Part shown: positions 33,255-42,855 of the stretch, piece by piece | Numbering within the stretch: the first letter of the stretch is position 1 | How the letters are laid out: each line of letters begins with the position of its first letter | Assembly: GCF_030656345.1 (NCBI RefSeq) | Contig: NZ_JAUSNR010000002.1 | Span: 62,001-126,000 of the forward strand | DNA: 64,000 nt | From: Pseudotabrizicola sp. | GTDB lineage: Bacteria; Pseudomonadota; Alphaproteobacteria; Rhodobacterales; Rhodobacteraceae | Direction of reading: 5' to 3' | Made by a program: the position numbers and the translations under genes | Notes under the pieces: generated by a model | Told to the model about the DNA's origin: nothing | Seen by the model: only the letters and a program-made list of their open reading frames with translations | Database searches by the model: none

Positions 33255-33662
33255 TCAGCGAACCACATGGACCGAGCATTGCGCGTGGCGCACGACCCTT
33301 CCAGCGGTGCAGCCAAGGAAATAGTCCTGCAATCCGGGCCGGTGCGACATGATCACGATGCAATCCACCTGATTTGCCTCGGCCCATTCCAGAATTGTCT
33401 GACCCGAATGCCCCTCGATCAACACGCCCGCGCCATTTGCAAACTGCGCGGCCAGGCCGTTCAGCTGATCACGGATCGCCAGTTTCAGATCGGCGTCATA
33501 ATCCGAAGGGATGTATGACATCGCATAGCCCGGGATCTTCTCCTTCACATGCAATACAGTCACCTTGCCATCGGGCGACAACAGGTTCTTTGCGGCCTGA
33601 AAGGGCCGCTCCGGCGCGTGATCGGTGTCAAGAGCCACGGCCACAAGAATATGCTGATACAT
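33255..33662 (-). CDS. Universal stress protein, UspA family
   Basis: The 135-residue protein has the Usp fold: H-I-L-V-A-V-A-L-D at the N-terminus (nucleotide-binding strand and Asp) and G-C-T-A-G-R-V-V-R-H-A-Q-C-S-V at the C-terminus, a variant of the G-2x-G-9x-G-S/T ATP-binding motif. ATG at 33662 follows GGGAGGG; longer starts are unlikely. It is the last gene of a leftward series, 123 bp after the PHA synthase gene, and similar pairs occur in oxygen-limited stress regulons. Confidence 0.85.
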   Translation of the reverse strand: MYQHILVAVALDTDHAPERPFQAAKNLLSPDGKVTVLHVKEKIPGYAMSYIPSDYDADLKLAIRDQLNGLAAQFANGAGVLIEGHSGQTILEWAEANQVDCIVIMSHRPGLQDYFLGCTAGRVVRHAQCSVHVVR

Positions 33663-33785
33663 TTCACCCTCCCAGGATTGTGTTTCATCTACACTTTCAG
33701 CTTTGACCCGGCCGCGCATTGACACGGATCAAACCGCGTTCATCTGGCGGCGAGGGTCAGGCTGTCATCCTGACGTCGGGAGACG

Positions 33786-35585
33786 TCAGGGCTGCATCAC
33801 ATAAGTGCCGGGGGCGGGACAAAGCGGGGCAAGGCCGTTATCCGGGGCACCCAGTGCAGGCGCTTGCACCAGACCACCGCCCTGCGCTGCCAGCCAGTCG
33901 GCCCAATGCGGCCACCACGAGCCGGGCTCTGGTTCGGTTTCTGCCAGCCAGGCGTCGGGGCCGACATAATGCGCCCCTGCCGGGCGGTGCGCGCTGCGGT
34001 AGTGCCGCCGCTTGTGGCCCGGCTCGCTCAGGATGCCGGTGTTGTGGCCGCCCTTTGTCAGCACGAAGGTCAGGTCGCAGTCGGTGAACAGCTTGGTTTT
34101 GTAGACTGACCGCCATGGCGCAATGTGGTCGGTTTCGGTGCCGATCACGAACAGCGGCACAGACAGATCCTTCAGCGCGATCACCCGGCCCTCGACGGCA
34201 AAGCGCCCCGCCGTCAGCCGGTTTTCCAGAAACAACCCACGCAGATATTGCGAATGCATGCGGGCCGGCATCCGCGTCGTGTCCGACAGCCAGACCCCTA
34301 TATCGGTGGGCACATCCTCGCGACCCAGAAAATAGCGCTGGACGGCACGGGTCCAGATCAGGTCTTCGGCGCGGATTGCCGCAAAGGCGCGGGCCATCTG
34401 CGGGCGGTCAAGATAGCCCTGTTCCCACATCAGATCTTCCAGAAACGCGACCTGACTTTCGTCGAGAAACAACAAAAGCTCGCCCGCTTCGGCGAAATCC
34501 ACTTGCGCGGCCATCAGGGTGACCGAGCCAAAGCGGTTGTCGCCGTCCCGGGCCATCGTCGCCGCTGTAATCGCCAGAATGGTGCCGCCAAGGCAGTAGC
34601 CGACGGCCTGAACCGGGGCGTCCGGCACGATTGTGGTCACAGCGTCAAGCGCGGCCATCACCCCGCGCTTGCGGTAATCCTCCAACGACAGGTCGCGCTG
34701 ATCAGAGGTCGGGTTGGTCCACGAGATCATGAAGACGGTGAAACCCTGCCCGACCAGATAGCGCACCATCGAGTTTTCGGGCGACAGATCGAGGATGTAG
34801 TATTTCATGATCCAGGCCGGGACGATCAGGATCGGGCGGGCATGGACCTGCGGCGTTTGCGGCGTGTACTGGATCAGCTCCATCAACTCATTGCGATAGA
34901 CGACCACGCCGGGCGTGCAGGCGAGATCCTTGCCAACCTGATAGCCTTCGGGGGCCGGGTCGCGCTGGCCGGTCAGGGTCTTGATCGCGTCATGGGCAAA
35001 ATGCGCTGCACCTTCGGTCAGGTTGCGGCCCCCGGTCCTGACCGTTTCGGCAATGATCTCGGGGTTAAGCAACGGCGCGTTCGAGGGTGACAGAACATCC
35101 AGCGTCTGGCGGGCCAGAAAACGCGTGCGCTCGGCGTCATCGGGGCGCAGGCCGCGCATCGGTTCGGTGGCATGGTCCCACCAGTCCTGCATCGCCAGAA
35201 ACCCCTGCTGCCACATCTGGAACGGCGGCTTTTGCCAGCCGTCATGGTTAAAGCGGTGGTCATAGGGCTTTGGGGCAAAGGGCGGGGCACCGCCGGGGCT
35301 GGTCGCCAGAGCCATCAGCTTCAACAGGCTGCGCTGTGCATGTTCGGCCAGTTCCAACTGACGGCCGGGCGCACGGCCAAGATGCTGGGCCCAGTCGCTC
35401 CACGCCTCGATGAAGGCATGGGTGGAGGTCCCGCCGGACAGCCGCGCAAACGCTGCTCGGGCGGCGCGGTCAAAATTCTGATGCGGATGTTCGGCTGGTT
35501 GTGGTGTCTCGATCACTGCCGGAAGCCCGGCGACCACCGGCGGGGAAACGGGGGGCAACTGCGGGGTTTTCCTGAGTCTGGTCAT
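33786..35585 (-). CDS. phaC: Poly(3-hydroxyalkanoate) synthase, class I (PhaC)
   Basis: The 599-residue cytoplasmic enzyme polymerises 3-hydroxyacyl-CoA into storage polyester. The alpha/beta-hydrolase domain has the lipase-like box G-Y-C-L-G-G with the catalytic Cys near residue 328, the Asp in T-E-T-D-H-I near residue 488 and the His in G-G-H-N-T-G near residue 517. Length and the N-terminal domain fit class I. The ATG at 35585 is preceded by AAGGAAAGAGG. No granule-associated (phasin, PhaR) genes are adjacent; instead it lies with ion transporters and Usp genes, suggesting that polymer synthesis here is tied to a redox or oxygen stress response. Confidence 0.9.
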   Translation of the reverse strand: MTRLRKTPQLPPVSPPVVAGLPAVIETPQPAEHPHQNFDRAARAAFARLSGGTSTHAFIEAWSDWAQHLGRAPGRQLELAEHAQRSLLKLMALATSPGGAPPFAPKPYDHRFNHDGWQKPPFQMWQQGFLAMQDWWDHATEPMRGLRPDDAERTRFLARQTLDVLSPSNAPLLNPEIIAETVRTGGRNLTEGAAHFAHDAIKTLTGQRDPAPEGYQVGKDLACTPGVVVYRNELMELIQYTPQTPQVHARPILIVPAWIMKYYILDLSPENSMVRYLVGQGFTVFMISWTNPTSDQRDLSLEDYRKRGVMAALDAVTTIVPDAPVQAVGYCLGGTILAITAATMARDGDNRFGSVTLMAAQVDFAEAGELLLFLDESQVAFLEDLMWEQGYLDRPQMARAFAAIRAEDLIWTRAVQRYFLGREDVPTDIGVWLSDTTRMPARMHSQYLRGLFLENRLTAGRFAVEGRVIALKDLSVPLFVIGTETDHIAPWRSVYKTKLFTDCDLTFVLTKGGHNTGILSEPGHKRRHYRSAHRPAGAHYVGPDAWLAETEPEPGSWWPHWADWLAAQGGGLVQAPALGAPDNGLAPLCPAPGTYVMQP

Positions 35586-35839
35586 CTTGGCCTCTTTCCT
35601 TCTGGACTGGGGGCACTGATCGGGGAATCGAAGAAAATCTGGTTACTCCGGCTGTGTCACAGGTCACCATTTCACCCCGGGTTTGATCTGCTTTTCATGG
35701 GGCGCACGAAGGCGGCGGCACGGACCCCTCTGTGCCCTGGCACCACAACCCTCGGACCCAATGATCGGCGGCCCTTTCTGGCCTGTCGTTGATTTATGTC
35801 ATGTTGCCCCGCAGGGTCGGCAAATGTCCTGCAACCCTG

Positions 35840-37414
35840 TCACACCCGGTGCGCGGTCCCAATCTGCGGGCCTGCCGCCTGTGCACCGTAGTGGGCGATC
35901 CTCTCGGCATGTTCTGCGACCCGGTCCAGCCAGCGCAGCGCATCGGTTTCCCGAAACACGTCCGCCGGGCTGATCAGGTCCGCATGGTTGCGCAGGAATG
36001 CCCCACGCCGGTGCTGCAGTGTGATGTCGCGGATGCGGTCAGACAGCCTGCTGGCCTGACCCGGCTTTGGTGGCCTGGACAGGGCTGCGGCAATGGCACG
36101 GGCAGGTCGTGCCAGTCGCGGGTTGTCGGCCAGATGGGCGATGCGGCCCCGCTCTTCGCTGCGCGCGGTCAGCCGGGTGATATGGTCGGTCAGATGCATC
36201 AGCGCGGCCATCCGGTTCAGCGGATCTGGCCGGTCCGGGGCCAGTTGCAGCCGTGAAAGCCAGGTTTCCAGCGCCTTGCGGGCTGGCTCTACCCGGCCGG
36301 GCAGCGCGGCCAGCGGGCGCAGGTCGCGTGCGCCCTGGGGGGCCAGTGCCGCCTGCAACGCCTGACCAATGGCCTCGGTGATGGCCGTCGCTGTGCGCGC
36401 GGCGGCATCCAGCGCGGTGCCGCTGTCTGCCAGAAGCTGCGGGTCCAGCGCCGCCGCCAGCGTAACCGGCCTGTCCGGCACCAGCCAGATCACCAGCGCG
36501 GCAAAGGGTCTTGTCAACGGCAGGAACAGGGCTGCGCCCAACACATTCAATCCGGTGTGAAACAGGACCAGTGCCGTCTGGTCATCCGGCCCGGTAAGCG
36601 GGTTGTGCAGCAGCGGTGCCAGCACGCTGATCAGCGGAAACGCCAGCATGGCCGAGATGGAATTGAACAACAGGTTGGCAACGGCTGCCCGCTGCATCTC
36701 GCTGCCGCCCCCCAGACTGGCCAGAAACCCGGTCAGCGTGGTGCCCATGTTCATGCCCACCACCATCGCCGCCGCCTGCCCGAAGGTCAGCGCACCAGAC
36801 CCCAGAAGCACAAGCGCCAACGCTATCCCCGCCGACGAGCTTTGCATGATCGCCACGAGGATCAGACCCGTCGCAACCATCACCAGCCGTCCGGCCCATG
36901 TGTCCCCGGGCAACCAGTCGGGTGTCACATAGGTCTCAACCCCCGCTGATGCGGCCTGCATCAGGTCCAGCCCGATGAAAAGCAGCGACAGCCCTGCCAG
37001 CATCCGGCCCAGCCGTGCGAGCTGGCCCTCACCAAGAATTCCCATCAGGGATGCCACAAACAGGACAGGCAGGGCCACGATCCCCAGCTTGAGCTTTACC
37101 CCGACCAGCATGATGATCCAGCCGGTCATCGTCGTGCCGATGCTGGCCCCATAGATCACACCCAGCGAATGCGAAAAACTGATCAGCCCCGCGCCGACAA
37201 AGCCGATGGTCATGACCGTGACGGCCGTCGAGGATTGCACAACAGCGGTGATGCCCGCCCCGGTCAGAACGCCGCGCAACGGGCTGGAGGTCATGCGCAA
37301 CAGCCAGCGTCGCAATCCATCCCCGGCAAGCGACCGCAACGCCGCTGTCATTGTCTCCATGCCGAACAGAAACAGTCCGATTCCGCCCAAGAATCCCAGC
37401 ACTCCGCCTGTCAT
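35840..37414 (-). CDS. Na/Pi cotransporter family protein
   Basis: The 524-residue protein starts with G-F-L-G-G-I-G-L-F-L-F-G and contains two inverted repeats, each with the NptA-type Q-S-S-S/T signature (Q-S-S-T-A-V-T near residue 60 and Q-S-S-S-A-G-I near residue 192). These form the sodium/phosphate transport core. Residues about 350-524 are a cytoplasmic helical PhoU-like domain. It is an inner-membrane transporter, and the substrate (phosphate) is by family. It follows the P-type ATPase gene after 85 bp, in the same direction. Confidence 0.9.
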   Translation of the reverse strand: MTGGVLGFLGGIGLFLFGMETMTAALRSLAGDGLRRWLLRMTSSPLRGVLTGAGITAVVQSSTAVTVMTIGFVGAGLISFSHSLGVIYGASIGTTMTGWIIMLVGVKLKLGIVALPVLFVASLMGILGEGQLARLGRMLAGLSLLFIGLDLMQAASAGVETYVTPDWLPGDTWAGRLVMVATGLILVAIMQSSSAGIALALVLLGSGALTFGQAAAMVVGMNMGTTLTGFLASLGGGSEMQRAAVANLLFNSISAMLAFPLISVLAPLLHNPLTGPDDQTALVLFHTGLNVLGAALFLPLTRPFAALVIWLVPDRPVTLAAALDPQLLADSGTALDAAARTATAITEAIGQALQAALAPQGARDLRPLAALPGRVEPARKALETWLSRLQLAPDRPDPLNRMAALMHLTDHITRLTARSEERGRIAHLADNPRLARPARAIAAALSRPPKPGQASRLSDRIRDITLQHRRGAFLRNHADLISPADVFRETDALRWLDRVAEHAERIAHYGAQAAGPQIGTAHRV

Positions 37415-37499
37415 GGACCGACCACGGCAACGGCATTCAGGTGCCGCAGGTCATGCTGACGGGTCATCGGCGGGCGATTTTCGTATGCGGCGATCTTTT

Positions 37500-40106
37500 T
37501 CATCCCCTCAGGCCCAGCCGGATTTGCTTTTCGATCTCGGCTATTGCAAAGAACGCGACGCCGACGCCGACGATCAGCAATCCGTCGGTCAGCGAGACTG
37601 CATGCGTGCCAAGGACGCTTTGGAACAGCGGCACATAGGTGACGGCGAATTGCGCCGCAGTGACGGCGATGACCACGCCCCAGATCACCTTTGTCCCGCG
37701 CAAGGCCGCCCATGTCAGCGAGGTGCCGTGCATGTTGCGCACGAAGAACAGGTTGAAAATCTCAAGCACCACCAAGGTGTTCATGGCGATGGTCTGTGCC
37801 AGGGCCAGCGGATAGCCGCGTGACAGCGCATAGCTGAACATGCCAAAGATCGCGACCACGAACAGAAAGCCCACGAACACCACATACCAGACCAATGCGC
37901 CCGAAAGCACCGGCGCATGGCGTGCGCGGGGCGGACGGACCATGGTGCCTGCCTCGGTCGGCTCGAACGCGAGCGCGAGGCCAAGGGTGATCCCGGTGAT
38001 CAGGTTGACCCACAGGATCTGCACCGCCGTGACCGGCAGGGCCATGCCCGCGATCAGCGCCACTATGATCACCAGAGATTCGCCTGCGTTGGTGGGCAGG
38101 GTCCAGCTGATCACCTTTTTCAGGTTGTCATAGACCGTGCGTCCCTCGCGCACGGCTGCGGCGATAGAGGCGAAGTTGTCATCGGCCAGCACCAGGTCGG
38201 CGGCTTCTTTCGCCGCCTCGGACCCTTTCAGCCCCATGGCAATGCCCGCATCGGCGCGTTTGAGCGCCGGGGCGTCATTCACCCCGTCGCCGGTCATCGC
38301 CACGGAAAGGCCATTGGCCTGAAGCGCCGTGACAAGGCGCAGCTTGTCTTCGGGGCTGGTGCGGGCAAACACATCGACCGAGGCGACTTCCAGCGCCAGC
38401 TGGGCGTCGTCCAGCTTGTCCAGATCGGCACCGGTCAACACCCGGCCGGGGTTTTCCAGCCCGATCTGCGCTGCAATGGCCGCAGCGGTGCCAGCGTGGT
38501 CGCCGGTGATCATCTTGACCCGGATACCGGCCGCCCGGCATTCCGCCACGGCGGCAATCGCCTCGGGGCGCGGCGGGTCGATCAGGCCGACAAGACCAAG
38601 GAAAGTCAGCCCGCCCTCCAGTTCTGCCGGGTCAATCCGGTCACCCGTCTCGGGACGTTCTGCCAGTGCCAGCACGCGCAAACCCCGCCGCGCCAGCGCT
38701 TCGGCGCGGTGGTGCCAGTGCTGCAGGTCAATGTTGCCGCACATTCCCAACACGCGTTCCGGCGCGCCCTTCACATGGGTCACGCGGCCCTGTGGCCCGT
38801 CGATCAGCACTGCCATGAAGCGGTGGCGGCTGTCGAAGGGGATGGAGTCCAGCCGGCGCTGCCTGTGATCGCCACCGACCTTGCCTGCAAAGGCCAGAAG
38901 CGCGCCCTCCATCGGGTCACCCTCGACGATCCAATCCCCATCCTTGCGATGCAGGCTTGCATCGTTGCACAAGGCTGCCGCCCGGGCGAGCGGCGTCAGG
39001 TCGCCCGCCGGAGTGATCTCCCCTTCGGGCGCATATCCTTCGCCACGGATGACAAAGGCTCCCTCTGCCGTTTCAACCGCGGCCACCACCATTTCGTTGC
39101 GGGTCAGCGTGCCGGTCTTGTCGGTGCAGATCACCGAAACCGACCCGATGGCCTCGATCGCGGGCAGGCGGCGGACGATGGCGTTGCGGCGCGCCATGGC
39201 CTGCACGCCGATGGCAAGGGTGATTGTCATCACTGCAGGCAAGCCTTCGGGGATCGCCGCGACGGCGACGCCGACCACGGCCATGAACAGATCGGCAAAC
39301 GGCATCTGGAGTACGTAGGTGCCCCAGGCCAGCAAAAGCCCCGCCACCAGCAGGATCAGGAATGACAGCCAGCGTGCGAAGTGGTCGATCTGCGCGACCA
39401 GAGGGGTGGTCAGCTGTTCGACCCCGGCCAGAAGCCCGCCGATGCGCCCGATCTCGGTGGCCTGACCCGTCGCCACCACCAGACCGCGGGCGGTGCCTTG
39501 CGTGATCAGCGTGCCTGACCATAGCATCGAACGGCGGTCGCCAAGGGCGGCATCGGTGGCAACCGGGGTCTGGCCCTTTTCCACTGGCACCGACTCGCCG
39601 GTCAGGATGGCCTCTTGCGCGGCCAGCCCCCGCGCCTCGATCACCCGCAGGTCGGCGGGAACCTTGTCGCCCGCCTCCAGCAGTACGATGTCGCCGGGGA
39701 CAAGGTCGGCCCCGTCCACCGATGCCCGCTGCCCATCGCGCAAGACGGCGGCCTTTGGCGCAAGCATGTCGCGGATCGCCGCCATCGCCGCCTCGGCCTT
39801 GCCCTCTTGGATAAAGCCGATGATAGCGTTCGCCAGCACCACCGCCAGGATCACGCCGGTATCCACCCAGTGCTGCAACGCACCCGTAACCACCGCCGCG
39901 CCGATCAGAACGTAGATCAGCACGTTGTGAAACTGCCGCAGGAACCGGACCACCGGCCCCCGCGCGCGCACTTCCGGCAGGCGGTTTGGCCCGTGTTCGG
40001 CCAGCCGCCGTGCAGCCTCGGGCGTGCCCAGTCCTTCGGGTGTTGCGGCAAGTCCGGCAAGGCAGTCGGCGGCTGGGGTGGCGTGGGGGTGCGTCAGTTC
40101 CATCAT
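37500..40106 (-). CDS. P2-type cation-transporting ATPase
   Basis: The 868-residue pump has an N-terminal cation-ATPase domain, the actuator motif L-T-G-E-S near residue 170, the phosphorylation motif C-T-D-K-T-G-T near residue 335, M-I-T-G-D-H near residue 510, the hinge T-G-D-G-V-N-D-A-P near residue 600, and P-E-G-L-P in transmembrane helix 4. There is no heavy-metal HMA or C-P-C motif, so it is a P2 pump (Ca2+, Na+ or Mg2+-like) rather than a copper/zinc pump. Its ATG overlaps the SDR stop (ATGA), so the two are translationally coupled. Confidence 0.9.
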   Translation of the reverse strand: MMELTHPHATPAADCLAGLAATPEGLGTPEAARRLAEHGPNRLPEVRARGPVVRFLRQFHNVLIYVLIGAAVVTGALQHWVDTGVILAVVLANAIIGFIQEGKAEAAMAAIRDMLAPKAAVLRDGQRASVDGADLVPGDIVLLEAGDKVPADLRVIEARGLAAQEAILTGESVPVEKGQTPVATDAALGDRRSMLWSGTLITQGTARGLVVATGQATEIGRIGGLLAGVEQLTTPLVAQIDHFARWLSFLILLVAGLLLAWGTYVLQMPFADLFMAVVGVAVAAIPEGLPAVMTITLAIGVQAMARRNAIVRRLPAIEAIGSVSVICTDKTGTLTRNEMVVAAVETAEGAFVIRGEGYAPEGEITPAGDLTPLARAAALCNDASLHRKDGDWIVEGDPMEGALLAFAGKVGGDHRQRRLDSIPFDSRHRFMAVLIDGPQGRVTHVKGAPERVLGMCGNIDLQHWHHRAEALARRGLRVLALAERPETGDRIDPAELEGGLTFLGLVGLIDPPRPEAIAAVAECRAAGIRVKMITGDHAGTAAAIAAQIGLENPGRVLTGADLDKLDDAQLALEVASVDVFARTSPEDKLRLVTALQANGLSVAMTGDGVNDAPALKRADAGIAMGLKGSEAAKEAADLVLADDNFASIAAAVREGRTVYDNLKKVISWTLPTNAGESLVIIVALIAGMALPVTAVQILWVNLITGITLGLALAFEPTEAGTMVRPPRARHAPVLSGALVWYVVFVGFLFVVAIFGMFSYALSRGYPLALAQTIAMNTLVVLEIFNLFFVRNMHGTSLTWAALRGTKVIWGVVIAVTAAQFAVTYVPLFQSVLGTHAVSLTDGLLIVGVGVAFFAIAEIEKQIRLGLRG

Positions 40107-40873
40107 CGCGCGGTATAGCCGCCGTCGATGACAATCTCGGTCCCGGTGACGAACTTCGCCTCGTCCGACGCGAGCCAGACCACGGCCCAGGCGATGTCAT
40201 CGGGCTCGCCCATCGTGCCGATGGGATGGGCCGCGCCCGCAGCCGCCTTTGCCGCCTCCAGATCGGGAGAGGTGGCGCGCAGATGGTTTTCCACCATCGG
40301 TGTCCAGATATAGGCCGGGTGAACCGAGTTCACCCGGATCTTCTCGGGGGCATAGGTGATCGCGTCGTTCTTGGTCATCAGCCGCACCGCGCCTTTGGAG
40401 GCGTGATAGGGCGCGATGCCACCGATGCCGACCAGACCGGCAATAGAGGACAGGTTGATGATCGACCCCTTTCCCGCCGCGCGCAGATGCGGGATCGCGT
40501 GTTTGGTGCCAAAGAACACGCCCTTCACGTTCACGGCCAGCACAATATCCCATTCCGCCTCGGTCACCTGATCGGTGGGCTTGGGGCTGCCGGAAATGCC
40601 CGCGTTGTTCACCAGCACATTCAGGGCACCGAACCGGGCGGCTGCGGCGTCGATGGCGGCTTTCATCGCGGCCTCGTCCGTCACATCCACGCGCCAGAAT
40701 CCGGCGTCATGGCCCTTGGCGGTCAGTTCAGCGGCCAGCGCTGCGCCCTCGGCCTCAAGCATGTCAAGGATCGCAACCTTGGCACCTTCTTCGGCCATAC
40801 GGATAACGCATGCGCGACCGATGCCGACGGCACCCCCGGTCACGAAGGCGGTCTTGCCTGCAAGTCGGTTCAT
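40103..40873 (-). CDS. SDR-family oxidoreductase
   Basis: The 256-residue classical short-chain dehydrogenase has the cofactor motif T-G-G-A-V-G-I-G near residues 12-19, N-N-A-G near residue 88, catalytic Ser in N-L-S-S-I-A-G and the Y-x-x-x-K pair in Y-H-A-S-K. The acidic residue after the second strand (I-L-D-M) suggests NAD preference. Substrate unknown. It lies between a CPA2 antiporter gene (39-bp gap) and the overlapping P2-type ATPase gene. Confidence 0.85.
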   Translation of the reverse strand: MNRLAGKTAFVTGGAVGIGRACVIRMAEEGAKVAILDMLEAEGAALAAELTAKGHDAGFWRVDVTDEAAMKAAIDAAAARFGALNVLVNNAGISGSPKPTDQVTEAEWDIVLAVNVKGVFFGTKHAIPHLRAAGKGSIINLSSIAGLVGIGGIAPYHASKGAVRLMTKNDAITYAPEKIRVNSVHPAYIWTPMVENHLRATSPDLEAAKAAAGAAHPIGTMGEPDDIAWAVVWLASDEAKFVTGTEIVIDGGYTAR

Positions 40874-40912
40874 ATCAATCGTCCTTTCGTTGGTTTGGTT
40901 GTCGTCGGGGCG

Positions 40913-42628
40913 TCATCCCGTTGCCCGGCCCTCGGCCGCGATTTCGGGAAAATCTGTTCGGTCTTCGGCCACAGCACCGGACAAAAGCTCCACGGCGCGG
41001 TCTGCCGCATCCTGAAACGGCTCCAGCACCAGATCGACACCCGCGCCGGACAGGGCCTCGCTGTCGCCGCTGCTGTGCGAGGCCGCCGCGATCCGGCCCG
41101 AGAAACCGGCCGTGCGCGCCAGCTGGATCAGGGTCCGCCGGGTGTCTTCGTGGCTGAGGCCGGTCGGGTGGATCGGCACCGTCGAGACCATCCACTCGGC
41201 CCCCCGGAACGGCAGTTCAGCTACAAATTCAGGGTCACTTGCATCGCCGAAATCGGCCTCAAGCCCAAGGTCCCGCCAGCGCCGCACCGCCTGCGGGTTG
41301 AAGTCCACGCCCAGCACGCGGATGCCGCGTTTGTGCAACCGCAGCCCGATGGCGGTGCCAAAGCGGCCCAGCCCGAAAATGATGATCCTGTAGCTGCTGG
41401 GCGCATGTGCCCCCGCTTCGGATGGCTCTCGCGGCGTGTTCTTTCGCTCGAAGACTCCAAGCAACGGCTCGAAGCGTGCGTAAAGCTGATGCGAATAGGT
41501 GATCATGTAGGTCGATGCCGCGATGGTCACGAGGCCCACCATGGTGACAAGGCCAAGTGCGTCTTCGGTCACATGCCCGATCGACACGCCCATGGCGACA
41601 AAGATCAGGGAAAACTCGCTGATCTGTGCCACCGTCAGACCGGCAAGGAAGCCGGTGCGCTTGCGGTAGCCCATTGCCCCCATGATCGCCAACACGATCA
41701 AGGGGTTGCCGATCAGCACGAACAACGAGAACAGGATCGCTCCGATCACATGGGTCCCCAGAAGCGACAGGTCCAGCGTGGCCCCAAGGGCGATGAAGAA
41801 GAACAGAAGCAGGAAGTCGCGCAACGGCGCCAGCCGGGCGGCAATGGTCTCGCGATAGGGGGTGGAGGCCAGCGCTATGCCCGCCATCAGGCCACCCACC
41901 TCTTTGCCCAGACCCACGAAATCGCCGACAGCCGCAAACATCGCGGCCAGCGCGATGGCGAAAATCACCAGAAGTTCCGGCGCGCGGGCGAGCCGTTCGG
42001 TCAGCGGGTTCGCGGCATAACGGACGAACAGGACCACCACCGCCACCAGTGCCAGCCCGGAGGCCAGCACCATGACCACCGACCCGCCGCCATGCCCGGT
42101 ATCCGAGGCACCGATACCGATCGCCGACAGCACGATCATCGCCAGCACCACGACAAGGTCCTGCACGATCAGGAACCCCAGCGCGATCTGGCCATGCAGG
42201 GCGTCGATCTCGCGCTTGTCGGACAGCAGTTTGACAATGATGATGGTCGAGGAAAACGTCAGCGCGACCGCGACGTACAGGCTGGTTATGTGCCCCAGTC
42301 CCAGCGCCAGACCGATCAGATAGCCAAAGAACGCCGTGAACATGACCTGCCCCAGCCCGGTCATCACCGACACCACACCCAGCGACCGGATCAGCTTTAC
42401 GTCAAGTTTTATGCCGACCAGAAACAGCAGCACCGCGATGCCCAGCTCTGACAGCAGGTCAATCTGCGCATCCGACCGCACGACATCCAGCGCCGACGGC
42501 CCCGCGATCAGCCCGACCGCGATGAAGCTGACGATCAGCGGCTGCCGCGCCAGCGTGCCGATCAGCCCGATGCCGGCAGCCATGGCCAGAAGCAGGGCCA
42601 CTTCGGCAAAAGAGGTCAGTATCGGCAT
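40913..42628 (-). CDS. CPA2-type cation:proton antiporter with TrkA-N domain (Kef/YbaL-like)
   Basis: The 571-residue membrane protein has about 12 hydrophobic helices (residues 1-385) of the Na+/H+ exchanger CPA2 fold. A cytoplasmic TrkA-N regulatory domain with I-F-G-L-G-R-F-G follows near residues 412-420. It probably exchanges K+ or Na+ for protons, gated by NAD(H). The ATG at 42628 overlaps the stop of the HTH-protein gene (TGATG); an upstream TTG was not used. No glutathione-gating partner gene (KefF/G) is present. Confidence 0.9.
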   Translation of the reverse strand: MPILTSFAEVALLLAMAAGIGLIGTLARQPLIVSFIAVGLIAGPSALDVVRSDAQIDLLSELGIAVLLFLVGIKLDVKLIRSLGVVSVMTGLGQVMFTAFFGYLIGLALGLGHITSLYVAVALTFSSTIIIVKLLSDKREIDALHGQIALGFLIVQDLVVVLAMIVLSAIGIGASDTGHGGGSVVMVLASGLALVAVVVLFVRYAANPLTERLARAPELLVIFAIALAAMFAAVGDFVGLGKEVGGLMAGIALASTPYRETIAARLAPLRDFLLLFFFIALGATLDLSLLGTHVIGAILFSLFVLIGNPLIVLAIMGAMGYRKRTGFLAGLTVAQISEFSLIFVAMGVSIGHVTEDALGLVTMVGLVTIAASTYMITYSHQLYARFEPLLGVFERKNTPREPSEAGAHAPSSYRIIIFGLGRFGTAIGLRLHKRGIRVLGVDFNPQAVRRWRDLGLEADFGDASDPEFVAELPFRGAEWMVSTVPIHPTGLSHEDTRRTLIQLARTAGFSGRIAAASHSSGDSEALSGAGVDLVLEPFQDAADRAVELLSGAVAEDRTDFPEIAAEGRATG

Positions 42629-42855
42629 CAAGGCTTCCCTTCGGCATCAGGACCGGCTGGTCCATCATTGTGCTCCCTCGGTGCTGTCTGATGCAGCCGC
42701 AGGAAGTCGTTCAGATCGGCATTGGCAATGCGCCAGCCCTTGCCGATATTAATTGCGCGCAAACGGCCCAGCTTGATCCAGTGGCGCACGGTCGCCTCGG
42801 CGACTTGCAGGCGGTCAGCGACTTGCCTGACGGTTTGATACTGGTCCTGCGGCAT
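42628..42855 (-). CDS. Small helix-turn-helix protein, excisionase/MerR-like
   Basis: The 75-residue protein carries one HTH_17/excisionase-type domain (residues about 7-52: V-R-Q-V-A-D-R-L-Q-V-A-E-A-T-V-R-H-W-I, then L-R-A-I-N-I-G-K-G-W-R-I). There is no integrase nearby, and the gene heads a metabolic series with TGATG coupling to the antiporter gene, so it is more likely a regulator of this unit than a phage excisionase. The FNR box lies 57 bp upstream of its ATG. Confidence 0.8.
   Translation of the reverse strand: MPQDQYQTVRQVADRLQVAEATVRHWIKLGRLRAINIGKGWRIANADLNDFLRLHQTAPREHNDGPAGPDAEGKP

Noticed and set aside
37917-39365. 482-codon plus-strand frame
   Set aside because: It is antisense to the P-type ATPase, whose catalytic motifs are all in frame on the minus strand.
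39986-42451. 821-codon open frame on the plus strand
   Set aside because: It is antisense to the SDR, antiporter and part of the ATPase gene. Its product is low-complexity (His/Gln/Arg-rich), a shadow typical of GC-rich coding DNA.
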